Shown here: in pieces, positions 1-12,423 of the stretch | Layout of the letters: each line of letters opens with the position of its first letter | Numbering within the stretch: position 1 is the first letter of the stretch | DNA from: Lota lota | Taxonomy: Eukaryota > Chordata > Actinopteri > Gadiformes > Lotidae | Assembly (NCBI GenBank): GCA_026745465.1 | Contig: JACYXH010000265.1 | Location: forward strand, 1 to 64,000 | DNA length: 64,000 bases | Reading direction: 5' to 3' | The notes under the pieces: model-generated | Database searches by the model: none | What the model was told of the DNA's origin: nothing | Seen by the model: the letters and a program-made list of their open reading frames with translations, nothing else | Program-made: the position numbers and the translations under genes

Positions 1-851
1 GGTGCGTTTGATGGACTTTGAAAACATCGATTCATTTATTTTTGGAAGGGAGGATTTTTGTTTTGGCGGGATTCCAATGGAACGTTGATCAAAGGGTTCC
101 GGCCGTTCCCTCAGAGGGGGGGGGGGGGGGGGGGGGGGGGTGCTGCTGCCGCTGGAGAGGGTTGATCATAAGCATCCCATCCTTTTAACTCCACTTCCTT
201 ACTGAGTGGTCTCACCAGGATCTCTGTCAACCTCATTTATTGTTTCAGCGGAAGTAGAAGTACAGCAGCAGGAGGCTAGAAGTGTGTGCTTTTGCGTTCA
301 TACTAGAAACAGGAGGGAGCAATACTCACGAGTTCACACAGAATCAGAGGAAAACACTCTTGTCAGTTGATACAAGGACTTGTATCAACTGCATCACCGC
401 CGCGTCGTGCTGAAGCTGCGGAGGATGCACTTCAGCGACCCGTGCCTTTTCCACCTCAACACCAAGTTAAACGAACCCATCTCCCGCTGACCGCATCCAT
501 TCTGCAAACGTGTGGGGGGGGGGGGGGGGGGGAGGGGGAGGGAAAAAAAAAACAATTGATTCTCGTCTGTGATGCTATTTCAGGCCGGCTCATTCCCTGT
601 GCCGACGCGGCTGGAACGAGAGACGAGCTCTGTGTGTACAGGCCCACCGATGTGTTGTCACCAGCGGGCTCTGGCTCTGTGCAGTGTGGGGCCGCACATG
701 TGCTGCTGTGCCGGGCGGTGGTTGTGTTACGTAAGGAGCGCATCGCTCCCACAGCACGGTGCTCCTCACTGCGCACCACCGTGCCCACATGACAAGGACT
801 CACCATATCTCCCAGGCGGCGCCGCGCAACAGAAAGACCACTCAGACATGC

Positions 852-854
<3 letters not shown>

Positions 855-891
<37 letters not shown>

Positions 892-940
892 GTGTACGTG
901 TGTGTACGTGTGTGCGTGTGTGTGTGTGTGTGTGTGTATG
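855..940. repeat. (TG)n microsatellite
   Basis: Nearly pure TG dinucleotide array with a few CG and TA interruptions. It creates cysteine/valine or threonine/histidine pseudo-ORFs on both strands that are not genes. Confidence 0.95.
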
Positions 941-2358
941 GCATGTTTGTTGTCGAGGGGTGGGCATTATTATGTGTGTGTGTGTGTGTGTGAACAAGGG
1001 GATTATGGGGGTGGGCTTTCTCTGTCTCTCGCGTCTCTCTCCAGCCTAGGAGTGGAGCCTCCTTGCCCCCCCCACCCCACCTCACCCCACCCCCTCTCTC
1101 CCCATTCCCCACCCATCCGCCTGCGAGCTGCTGGCTCCCCGGTCAGGTAACAAACCAAACGGATAGTATCACAGGACGGTGAAGCTCAACCCCCCCCCCC
1201 CCCCCCGTCTGCCTCCGTACGTCTGTCCCTGTGTATGTGTGTGTGTGTGGCATCTCTGCGAGGCTCTCACCCGTACCTGTAATATATCCTACCTTATCTT
1301 CTCGATGTATTCTGTGGGGTTATTCTGTTATGCTGCCCACCCCCGCCCTGCTCCCCCGCCTTCTCCCCCCCTACAACCAGTGGTACCCTTCTTGTCAGCA
1401 ACCCCCCCCCCCCCCCTCCCCCACCTTCACCACCACCACCACTACCCTGTATGTATGGTCTATGTTTCTAGAGCCGTTGCTATGCCAACACCCCACTTTT
1501 CTTGCTTAAAGCTTTTTTAAGAATACCCTACAAATGTAGCACAGCCTGCCTTCTACTGGCTGCTGTGGATAACTGCAGGCCGTGTGCACACACAAAACAC
1601 GCACGCACAAACACACACAGACACGCAGACACAAAGCATGAGACCTCTAACATTTGAAGTGTAAAATGGAAAGGAAAACACAAACGACATTGACAATAAA
1701 GAAACCAAAATAAACATTTCAAGTTCAACACATTAAGACTACACCCAACTACACCAAGGCTGAGGACATTCAAAGCACACAATCCAAAATTGGAGTAGCT
1801 ACAGCAAAGAAAAGTCATGTTACTGCACGGCCTAGTTTAACCAAAAGAACAAGCAGAGAGTGTGCAGGGCAGCAGCAATCAAATGTACCTCTTCTGCCTC
1901 CAGGTAAAGAGCATATGGGCTGGTGTTGTAGAGCAGGGCGGGTAGAAGGACCATCCCCCCGAATGCACCAGCTCTCACCTGAGAATGCACCCAACACCCG
2001 AATGGAGCATGAAGGACGAATGATTTGTAAAGACTCACACTCCTCATGGTACAAGGAGACGCAGCAGCAGGAGGAGGAGGGGGGGGGGGGTTTCCTTGCT
2101 AGACTATACCTACTCACCCTGAGATCATGACCACCCTTTGACGTGTAACTGCTCTCCCGAGAACAACAAACTAAGCCCATAGGCCCCCAACCTCCATGTT
2201 CATTTGGTATTTTTATTCATTTTTATTTCAATCAGCCTTTTCTGCTCTTCTTCCAAACTCGTCCCCTGCAGTTTAGTCTCTGGGTGAAGTGAGCACGCAT
2301 CCAGCCAGTGCATTGACCTCCCTTGACGACTAATATGACTAACAAAGGAGTAGTCTCC

Positions 2359-2402
2359 CCCCCCCCCCCCCCCCCCCCCCCCACCCCCCCCCCCCCCCCC
2401 CA
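2359..2402. repeat. Poly-C tract
   Basis: About 40 nt of cytosine broken by single A residues, followed by CCCA repeats. It is one of many long poly-C/poly-G runs in the window. Confidence 0.95.
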
Positions 2403-3334
2403 CCCACCCACCCCCCTAGAGATGGTTGCCGTCCCTCCTTCCCCCCCTCTTGCTCTGGTTTATTTGCCGATTGAAATGTCCCGAGTGATTGTCCGTTCCC
2501 CTTGTCTTGTTTGCTTGCCTCCTCTGTCTGTCTGTGTGTCAGTATATTCCCCAACGCGGTTCTGTCTGTGTCTTCTGCAAAAAATACGGAACAAAAATTA
2601 TCTCATGGTTACATTCAACATTAGTTTTTCGTCAAATTGTAAGATATTCGGTGCCAGAGAAATGTACGGTCCAACTCACAGAAGTCCCAATTTCCTCCCA
2701 GTTGTGAGATGAACACAGAACGCTGGCCAGACAGACAGAGTTTACTTCGGACTCCTCCTCGTATTCTGACTAAGCATTGCCTTCACTCTATGAGTGACAA
2801 CTTGCATATTTCCTATATGCACATGTTGCCAATGCCAGATATGTGCTTTGGCCTGCCTGTCCCTAAACCACACTTTTACAGTGTTGCTAGATAAACAGAG
2901 GAAAATAAAGTGGGACGATTATGAGTCATGTAATTGAAGGGACGTAAGAAACTATTTCGCAACACTCTAAATGTGTATATCCAATTGTTTTGCGTGATTT
3001 GTATTCTATTTATATTCTGTTATGGTAATATATCTGAAACTTTTTTTTTTGTCTGTTTTCAGTTGTGCTCATAAAAAAATGGCAGCTTATTCTCTCTTCT
3101 CTCTCGTGCTGATCAATGATTGTGTCTTAATTTATTTTATGTTCTGCGCTCTGTTTCCTCCCTTTCAGCATACCTTTGCCCTTTTGTCTCCTGTTTGATA
3201 TATTCTGTGTGTTCTTCTTTCATGTTTGTAATTTAATTTAATTCTTTGATACTTATCAGACTGAACCAAACTAAGTCTCTATTGTGTCTTTCTTCCCCTA
3301 TCTTTTTCTTGCAGCTCTTTCTTTGTTAATTCTT

Positions 3335-3463
<129 letters not shown>

Positions 3464-4834
3464 AACATACTGGTATTTGTGAAGGTCTCGCCTTTCTGTT
3501 TTTGCTTTGGGTCTTTGACTCCACTGACCATTGCTGTATTAACGCTGGCTATCTCTCTTCTGAAACAGAATATGCTTTCTAACTCTTGCCTGTTTTTGTC
3601 CGTCCACTTGACTCCTCTTTCTTCTCGTGTCTGTACTCCTCTTTCCATGTTCAGTCTGTAAATGGCGTCTGTTTCGCTGTATCTCCTTGTCTTGTTTATT
3701 TCTCTTAACTGTTCGTTTTGATTGCCTAACAGTGGTGTCATTGTTCTGCCTCTTATTGTGCCTTGACTCATATTCTATCCAGTGCTCTCTTTTCAATGGT
3801 GTGTCCAGTGTCTCACATCGCATTGGTCCAGACTTTTTCAATCTTTTTTTTCACCTCTTTCTGACTTTTAACTTCATTTGATCTTTTTCCGTATTCTTGT
3901 TTGTGTATTATCTATTCTCTATTGTTGTTGTTGTTGTTGTTGCTTTTTAAATACTTTGAGAGATTGCCTTTGTGTTTTTATTGACAGTTGAATGTAGAGG
4001 GTTTTTCTCTTAGGATGTTTAACGTGAAGCGGTGTTTCCTTTACCAATCGTCTAGACAACACCCAGCAATGCTTAAATGCTCGTCCATGCAGCAGATGCT
4101 GCATGGCCTCTGAACCCTCCAACATGTCAACATCTTGATATTTTTACTCAGTGCTGCCAGTTGAAACAGATAACGCCCTCACACATCTTCCAAACTGTGC
4201 AGATTCCGTGAAATGAACTGTGGTCCCGAACATCTGGTCCTGTCCCTATATGTGTTGCTTTACGTGTCTGTCAGCCCAAAACAAAGTGCTGTCACACGTA
4301 TATGTGTGGTTATACATGTATGTCCTGTGTTAAGTGTTAAGAGGGTATAGGGGGCGATATCATGTATGCTGTCAAGAATATAAAATGTAGTGAAATGTTT
4401 CGCCTCTGGGGTGAAACGTCTCTCTTTTGGATGCTTACCAAAAGTGGACATCTGTAGAGACGTCTCAGAATCAAATTATCGCTAAGAGTGGTTCGACACA
4501 TGAAACGCCCTTCACTTTGGTGCCCACTTTACATCCGGGGGAAGAATTTGGCAGCGGTCCCAGTCTTTAACTTGCACGTAGAGACAGCACAGCCTCCAAC
4601 AGACACACCAACCAGATGCGATTGTGAACTTAATCTGTCACTTGGAAACGGTACGAAAAAAAGATGCAGGTTCACCTTTCCTTTGTGTTCTTGGGAATTC
4701 TTTCCACTCCCCCTATCCCTACATCTCCATCTCTCTCTCTCTCTCTCTCTCTGGAGAGCAGCTGGCCTGCAGTCGCTCTCACCAGCAACGTGTCCCCGGA
4801 CCAACTGCCGTTCTGTTTCCTTTGCCCTCCACAG

Positions 4835-5432
4835 AGGCAACAAGCCAGTGAACAGCCCCAAGGGCCACCCCCCTGATGCGGACGGACATTCCTCCGTCAC
4901 AGACCTGGCCAACTCTCTTACTGGAGACATGGTGATGGTAAGGCCCCACCAACCCCCTCAGACCCAACCCTACCTCCCCTTACCCCACCGCCCCTCCACC
5001 CCCTCAGACCCAACCCTACCTCCCCTTACCCCACCACCCCTCCACCCTACCTCCCCCCCACCTCCACCACCCCCTCCACCCCCTCAGACCAAACCCTACC
5101 TCCCCTTACCCCACCACCCCTCCACCCCCTCAGACCCAACCCTACCCCCCCTTACCCCACCACCCCACCACTCCTCCACCCCCTCAGACCCAACCCTACC
5201 TCCCCCCACCTCCACCACCCCTCCACCCCCTCAGACCCAACCCTACCCCCTTTCACCTCCACTACCCCTGCACCCCCTCAGACCCAACCCTACCCCACCA
5301 CCCCTCCACCCCCTCAGACCCAACCCTACCCCCCTTACCCTCCACCCCCTCAGACCCAACCTCCCCCACCTCCACCACCCCTTCAGACCCAACCCTACCC
5401 CACCACCCCTTCACCCCCTCAGACCCAACCCT

Positions 5433-5477
<45 letters not shown>

Positions 5478-6206
5478 TTACCCCACCGCCTCACTCACCT
5501 GCCCCAGTAAACAATGCGTGCGTCCCATATGCTGGGGGCCTCTATGTTAGTAACCCTCCATTATCATGCTAAGATTGCTGAGGCGCGGCACGCTACGGCC
5601 ATGCTAATGTGAAATTCAACAGGTGCTTAAGGAAAGCCAGCTGCAGAAAATTACAGAGGCAGCGTTTCAAGGAAGCAATCAAGTGAGACGTTGCATCAAT
5701 GGTGACTCACGCTGTTGTGAGCTAGTTTTGGTATTAGAAGGCGATTTCACGTTGACCGTGAAAAAGAAAATACAAATTTGCCATGCGGAGGGGGAGAACA
5801 ACACAACAACGAGCTCCGTTACAGGATTAGAAGGAGAAAAGTACAAAGGTGACTCATCGGTGACTAAAAGAGTCTTTAAGTCTTTAAATGAGATGTGTGA
5901 TATGCAAAGCACCCCATTCTGAAGTGTCATTAGCACAGTGTTGTCTGAGCGGCTCCCACTTTCTCTAAATGAGCTTATACTTTTTTGGTCTCTTTGTCTC
6001 TCTCACACTCACTATTCCCCCTACCCATCTGTGGCAGTCTTGTAGAGAGGGAGCGAGACGAACAGCAGAGGATAAAGCGTGGCGAGAAAAAGGTTTAGGG
6101 AGGAGCGAGGTGGGGGGGGGGGGGGGGGGGGGGTTGGTGGGTGAGCCATAGGGAGAACCAAATCAAAATAGGGTGAAGACAGCAGCAAGTCCAGGATGTC
6201 ATCCAT

Positions 6207-6255
<49 letters not shown>

Positions 6256-7040
6256 CTCTTACTCTCTCTCTCTCTCGCTCTCTCTCTCTCTTTATCCTTC
6301 TCTCTCTCTTTCTGTCTCTGTCTCTCTCTATTGGGTTCTATCAGATAAGAGCCTTTTAGGACCTTTTAAAGCAAGGGAGAGTGTCTGGGAGAGAGGGAGA
6401 TAATGGGAGGTCTAGAGCTGCCCTATCTTCAATCAGGGTCCCTCCTGCCTCTTAAGAACATCAGCAGTGAAATTAAACTCTGTCCGTCTGCTTAATGTCA
6501 GGCCAATCTCCTTTTGTTTGCAGCCTCGTAAAATTACAGCTCTGAGGCGTTCAGTGCCGGCATCTCGCTGCGAAAACACGTGTCAGTCATCCACATCCCA
6601 GTGTGTCACTGAGCTTTTGAGGAGGTGTGTGTGTGTGTGTAAGACTTTGTAGGAAATGAGGAGATCACAAGATCATCTCTCAGTCAACACGTGGTGTCCC
6701 GTTTCCTGGCTCGTTTCAGTTGTCCCCGGGTTCGGAGGAGGACGACGGCGAGGGGGCCGTCAGCGAGAAGCTGGGGCGCATTCAGTTCAGCATCGGCTAC
6801 AGCTTCCAGGACTCCACCCTCACGGTCAAGATCCTGAAGGGCCAGGACCTCCCCGCCAAGGACTTCTCGGGCACGTCGGACCCCTTCGTCAAGCTCTACC
6901 TGCTGCCGGACAAGAAGCACAAGCTGGAGACCAAGGTCAAGAGGAAGAACCTCAACCCCCACTGGAACGAGACCTTCCTGTTTGAGGGTCAGTGGCGCTC
7001 TGGGAGTGATGATGGGGGTACAGCGCCCAGTCTGTTGGAG

Positions 7041-7077
<37 letters not shown>

Positions 7078-7276
7078 GTATACATGCACGTACACACACA
7101 AAGGCATACACACACGTACACATGCACGTACACACACAGGCACGTATACATGCACGTACACGAACACACACACACACACACACACACACAAGTATACATG
7201 CACGTACACACACAAAGGCATACACACACGTACACATGCACGTACACACACAGGCACGTATACATGCACGTACACG

Positions 7277-7313
<37 letters not shown>

Positions 7314-7943
7314 CCATGCACAAGTATACATTCACGTACACACAAACACACGCTTCATTCATCAAAAATAAGCACAAGAAGCAGAGAAAACAAAGAGCAG
7401 GTACTGTCTTCACAACAGTGGCCAGAGAATTTGCCATTCAGGAACAAAATCAATACGGGCTTTGTTCGCCCCTAATTGCACGCATGGTACAAGGTGCACA
7501 TCAGTCTCTCAGCAGCAGCTCATTGTCCCTCGCCCATGAATACCTGTCACATACCTGTCACAGCCGGTCTCCCCCTTTGTCCGCCTCCCTCTCCCCCCCC
7601 CATCCCAGGGTTCCCGTACGAGAAGGTCCGGGAGCGCACCCTCTACCTGCAGGTGCTGGACTACGACCGCTTCAGCAGGAACGACCCCATCGGGGAGGTG
7701 TCCATCCCCCTCAACAAGGTGGAGCTGGGCCAGATCAAGACCTTCTGGAAGGAGCTTAAGCCCTGCAGTGATGGCAGTGTAAGTGTGGCAGCAGCAGAGG
7801 GCGGAGGAGGCGGAAGGGAGGATAGGTGGTCAAGTGGGGTGTAGGGGTGGGGTTGCGGGTGGGGCCACGGAGATGGTGATTAGGGCTGGGCTGAAGAGGG
7901 GTGCTTTAAGAGTGGAGCACCGTCACTGATGGCTGATTATGTA

Positions 7944-7974
<31 letters not shown>

Positions 7975-8165
7975 GCTGCTGCTCCTCTTCAGGTGTCTCG
8001 TTTTTACATTCTAGCCCCAGATAGTGAACTCTGGTGTCAATTCAGGATACAGTGGGGAGAGCATAGTCATTGCACCATCTGGCTTCTCCCTGGTGCTGAA
8101 AGGACAGCGGCTCTGTGATATGTCACTAGCAAGCAATAGTCATTCCCCTGTGTGTATGTGGGTGT

Positions 8166-8214
<49 letters not shown>

Positions 8215-8312
8215 TGTGTGCATGCGTGTGTATGTGTGTGAGTCTGTCTGTCTGTGTGTGTGTGTGTGTGTGTGTGCGTGCGTGTGTATGTGTGTGAGTG
8301 TGTCTGTCTGTC

Positions 8313-8344
<32 letters not shown>

Positions 8345-8406
8345 TGAGTGTGTCTGTCTGTGTGTGTGTGTGTGTGTGCGTGCGTGTGTATGTGTGTGAG
8401 TGTGTC

Positions 8407-8443
<37 letters not shown>

Positions 8444-9779
8444 CTGCATATGTCAAATTCCAATGGAAATGCATGTCATTTGTGGAATAAAGTAAACCAT
8501 TTAAACTGTGTTTGTGTCTTTCACCTGTGTTTTCCCCAGGGAAGGCGAGGTGACCTGCTGGTGTCTCTATGCTATAATCCCACTGCTAACACCATCACTG
8601 TGAACATCATCAAAGCACGTAATCTAAAAGCCATGGATATCGGAGGCACCTCAGGTACACATCAAGGTTTTGTTTGCCCTGTCTGCCTTGTCTCTGACCC
8701 CTGATTCCCCCCAGTCTGAAACCCTCCACGAGAACATCCACAGCCTGCCCCAGATTCGACTGATTCTAGTTGCTCCTGTGCCGTGTTGACACGCTCATTT
8801 AACCGGGCTTTTTTGTTTTTCTGCTGGGCTTCACTCCCCAGTACCAGGCCAGCCACATCACCTTCTCTCATCCCAGCAGTTTACAACTCCTCCTCTTCCT
8901 ACGCGTCCTCTTTATGTCTAATGGGAGTCTGCTAGCTACGTGCGCGTGTCAGCTTAGCTCCCTGCACAGTGACAGCCCCTGTCTTCAGGCACTGCGCTCA
9001 CATGGTTTTGGGGTCCTTCGTGAAATGGAAGCAGTGGTGTACGATGGCAACACCACTAATTCCCAGGGAAGCAGCAAGAGCAGGGACTTTAAGTACAAGT
9101 CTTGGTAATTCTGTGCCAGAATTTATATTAGAAAATCCTTTGCCCTGTTTCCATAAATACCTCATCTGTATGTGCCTTGGCTCGGGGGATGGGTTGACCT
9201 TGAGTTCTAACTAGGTACTGGCTTCACTTCCACACTTGCCTCTCTTTTTTTAAACCACTCCCCACTAGGATAATTGCAAAATGAACCCCCTCATGTGGAG
9301 CCAACATGCACAAACATGTGTGCTTCAGTTATGCAAATAATATATTCCCCCCACTCTGTGTGTGTGTTTGTGTGCCTGCGTGTGTGTGTGTGTGTGTGTG
9401 TGTATGGGAGTGTGTTCTTGCGTCTGTGTTTGCATGTTTATATGTGTGTGTGTGTGTGTGTGTGTGTCTGTGTCTGTGTGAGTGTGTTCTTGCGTCTGTG
9501 TGTGTGTCTGTGCATGTTTATGTGTGTGTGTGTGTCTGTGTGAGTGTGTTCTTGCGTCTGTGTGAGTGTGTTCTTGCGTCTGTGTGTGTGTGTGCGTGCC
9601 TGCGTCTCTGTGTGTGTATGTGTGTGTGTGTGAGTGTGTTCTTGCGTTTGTGTGTGTTTGTGTGTGTGTGTGTGTGTGAGTGTGTGCGCATGCCTGCATG
9701 TGTATGTGTGTGTGTGTATGTGAGTGTGTTCTTATGTCTGTGTGTGTGTGTGCGTCTGTGCGTGTGCGTTTGTGTGCGC

Positions 9780-9814
<35 letters not shown>

Positions 9815-10564
9815 CCAGACCCCTACGTGAAACTGTGGCTCATGCACAAGGACAAGCGCGTGGAGAAGAAGAAGACGGTGACGATGAAGTGCTGCCTCAA
9901 CCCCGTCTTCAACGAGTCCTTCCCCTTCGACGTGCCCGCCCACGTGCTGAGGGAGACCACCATCATCATCACCGTCATGGACAAGGATAGGCTGAGTCGG
10001 AATGACGTGATTGGCAAGGTGAAGCGCCCAGCGTCCCACGCATGGGGCGTTTTTTTTGTACATTTGATTTGGATGTCACAGTTCCAGCCTCAAAGGGCTT
10101 CACAGGCCCTATTGTATGAGGACACCCTAACCCTAGTCCCATTATGGGGGAGGAAACCTTGAGAATGAACGTAAAGTGGGGGAACCCTCCTTCCAGGGGT
10201 GCAATGGATGCCATAATTCACAGACAGAAGTAGTAGTAGTAGTAGTAGTAGCAAAAATAGTAGCATTACAAGCAAACGTCAAGTCAAATTAAATTTTTAG
10301 AATGTAATGTTTAGAAAAGTGAGTACTGTCCATGGTAGTGAGGGGCTGACCAGCGAGCAAGCCGGTGGCCGTCAGGTAGATTTCGATTTAGATGACAGCT
10401 TGTGACAGGTATTGACTGGTGTCTGCTTCTCTGTCCTTCTGTTTGCCCGTGCGGTTCAGATTTACCTATCGTGGAAGAGCGGGCCCGCCGAGGTGAAGCA
10501 CTGGAAGGATATGATGGGTCGGCCGCGCACCAACGTCGCCCAATGGCACGCTCTTAAGGCCTGA
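4835..10564 (+). CDS. syt7: Synaptotagmin-7, 3' part (linker end, C2A, C2B, stop)
   Basis: Synaptotagmin-7 is a high-affinity Ca2+ sensor for asynchronous release, vesicle replenishment and lysosome exocytosis. Six coding exons are seen: 4835-4937 (end of the linker, [15 protein letters not shown]), 6720-6987 (LSPGSEEDD then most of C2A), 7609-7778 (rest of C2A), 8540-8654 (start of C2B), 9819-10018 (C2B) and 10460-10564 (C2B end, AQWHALKA then TGA). All junctions have AG/GT borders and matching phases. The acidic Ca2+ ligands are kept in both domains: KDFSGTSDP and DYDRFSRND in C2[10 protein letters not shown] and [10 protein letters not shown] in C2B. The polybasic KRVEKKKT stretch of C2B is present. 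The N-terminus and transmembrane segment lie upstream of the window. Other synaptotagmins are less likely, since the linker and the [12 protein letters not shown] / [13 protein letters not shown] blocks match SYT7 closely. Confidence 0.95.
4940..5477. repeat. C-rich minisatellite ending in a 44-nt poly-C run
   Basis: Variable units built on CCCCTCAGACCCAACCCTAC recur more than ten times right after the donor of a syt7 exon. They end in pure poly-C at 5434-5477, the longest C run in the window. The long proline-rich open frame over this region is an artefact of the repeat. Confidence 0.93.
6209..6300. repeat. (CT)n microsatellite in a syt7 intron
   Basis: CT dinucleotide array with a few CG and TTA interruptions. 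Confidence 0.93.
7045..7313. repeat. (CA)n array with an internal 114-bp duplication
   Basis: The block from 7077 (AGTATACATGCACGTACACA...) recurs at 7191, giving two tandem copies about 114 bp apart, each ending in pure CA. It lies in the syt7 intron that interrupts C2A. Confidence 0.9.
7944..7983. repeat. (GTT)n trinucleotide repeat
   Basis: Short GTT array changing into GCT, in a syt7 intron. Confidence 0.9.
8150..8441. repeat. (TG)n array with repeated internal blocks
   Basis: TG dinucleotides interspersed with several copies of a block GTATGTGTGTGAGTGTGTCTGTCTG, so the array has both a 2-bp and a roughly 60-bp period. It lies about 100 bp upstream of the acceptor of the first C2B exon. 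Confidence 0.92.
9353..9812. repeat. (TG)n array running into a syt7 splice acceptor
   Basis: About 460 bp of TG-rich sequence with repeated TGAGTGTGTTCTTGCGTCTG blocks. The pure TG run ends only a few bases before the acceptor AG at 9817-9818, so the microsatellite takes the place of the usual polypyrimidine tract. Confidence 0.92.
10054..10215. repeat. Interspersed repeat fragment in the last syt7 intron
   Basis: The stretch with TCAAAGGGCTTCACAGGCC (about 10090) and GGGGTGCAATGGATGCCA (about 10196) resembles a dispersed element common in teleost genomes (recognition from memory). A second truncated copy of its core is at 12831-12850. The family name is not known to me. Confidence 0.5.
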
Positions 10565-11127
10565 TTGGCCCCTCCCAGATTCCAGTTGTCCCCCCCCCCC
10601 CCCCCCTCCCCCCGATTCCTCACGCCGACCCCTTTTCCCCTGGCCCTCCCCTCCCCCGCTCCTCGTCGATTTTGATCCTGTCCTTATGCACAAGACTGAC
10701 TTGCTGCCAGGCTGCGAAACACGGGTACAATTAGCCATCTGCTCTCGTTAAACCTTTAAAGTCGTCGTCTGTTCTCCAGCGATCCGCGGTTCCTCTCTTC
10801 CTTTTCGGGTTCCTCCCTCTCCTCCCTCTTCTTCTTCTTCTCCTCCTCCTCCTGTTCTGTCTCACCCGGCCCGGCGTTACCTTCTCTCCGTGTGACCCAC
10901 CATGCCATCGGTCCCACTGTTTCCGATGCTCTGTCTTTCTGTCCGTCCGTCCTTCTGCACGTCTCCTCCTCCTCCGATGATCGAAATGACCCTGGAGGTT
11001 TCGTAGTTCACCCCCTCCCCTCTCTGCTACCCCCTAAAGGTCGCCCCCCCCCCCTCTAATTGATCAACTTATATACACAGTTAATAAGTTGTCAGTTACT
11101 TTAAAGAAATACACCACAGACCTTATG

Positions 11128-11133
11128 AATAAA
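11128..11133 (+). terminator. Candidate proximal polyadenylation signal of syt7
   Basis: AATAAA, overlapping a second AATAAA, lies 564 bp after the syt7 stop. No transcript evidence supports its use, and syt7 genes often carry long 3'UTRs, so a more distal site is possible. Confidence 0.35.
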
Positions 11134-12423
11134 TAAATACCTTATTGATCAAACCTCACTATGACTATTCCAGGTCTACAGTGTGCGCTGTATTTAACGT
11201 GTGTAAATACAGACGTTTAGACTACTCTAAATACAAACATCTATTAAATGAGCAGAAACATGTAATGGCCCCACCCTGTGTGTCGCCCAGAAGGGTCTTA
11301 TTTCTGTCTTTTTGTCCGTTTGTCCCTCTTATCTGTTTTCAAACCTGCCCCTCGTGTTAATATGCACCGGATCTTTTCACCAGAAAGCGGTGGAGCGCTC
11401 TTCTGAATTTTAAAAAGCAATCAAACGAACGGTTGATGTTGACTTTGCCGGAGAGTAGCTGGATTCAAAATGAATTCTTTACTTTGTTGTCTCTCTCTCT
11501 TACACACACACACATACACACACACACACACACGCACACGCACAAACTATCTATATTTCTCTCTACCTTTCTTCTCTTTTCTTCTGTCCCTCCCTCCTTC
11601 CCCACTAGTGCCCCCCGGAGCCCTTGTTGTCTGTGTGCTGTGGGTGCTGTGCTGTAGCTCTGACAAAAATAGAGAAGAAAAAAGAGAGGTTCTATAAATA
11701 CCTGGACTGACTGAACCGGGTACACGGGAACACAGTGAACTTCCGCAAAAGGACCACTCCCGATTTTTCCCCAGACCAAAAAGCCCTGACGTGGAGAAAG
11801 ACAAAAAGAAGATATAATATACAAAATCCCCCCAAAATACAATGATGTCATTTTTCTGAAAGTCACCAACTGAGGAAGAACATTTTTTCTTCCATCGAAA
11901 ATCTCCAAACTGAAGCAAAAAGCATGTTTCCTGAGCTCTGCTGTATGTGTATACAGTATGAAAGTGGCTCTGTGCTTGTGTCTGGGTGTCTATGTACATG
12001 GTTATATATATACACTTCATGCTGTTCTGCACTGTAGTGACCTGATGTGCGCGTGCGTTTGCATTTACAGGAGTGTGTGTGTGTGTTCAACAACAAACTG
12101 TTCCGAACTGAGATATTATCTTCTCCTTTCTCTTTCTCCTCATCTTGCGCTCTTCTTGCTCTTCTTGCTCTTCTTGCTCTTCTTACTGCCATTGATTCCC
12201 CAGTCTCCTCCTCCTCCTCCCCCTGCTCCTCCTCCTCCTCCTCCTCCTCCTCCTGCTCCTCTACCGCCCTGCCTTCTGAACCCAGGGCCGGGGACTTTCT
12301 CTCGGCACTTTTGGACAAATCTAATAACAATAATATGGATGGCGTTGAGTTGATGTGATGATCATTCCGGTCGTGGTGTAAACGAAGGGAGGAGTACCTG
12401 AAACGGCAGAGCATCAGTTGGAG

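Noticed and set aside
367-792. Possible syt7 linker exon near the window start
   Set aside because: The open frame at this site runs through a poly-G tract, has no clear splice borders and resembles no syt7 linker sequence known to me.
4488-5510. 340-codon proline-rich open frame on the + strand
   Set aside because: It is created by the C-rich minisatellite and only its middle (4835-4937, another frame context) is a real syt7 exon.
8024-8490. Open frames of alternating Cys-Val or Thr-His on both strands
   Set aside because: They are translations of (TG)n/(CA)n arrays; the same applies near 900, 7.1, 9.5, 44.4, 45.6 and 48.3 kb.
10126-10140. Telomere-like CCCTAACCCTAG
   Set aside because: It is a two-unit match inside an interspersed repeat, not an array.
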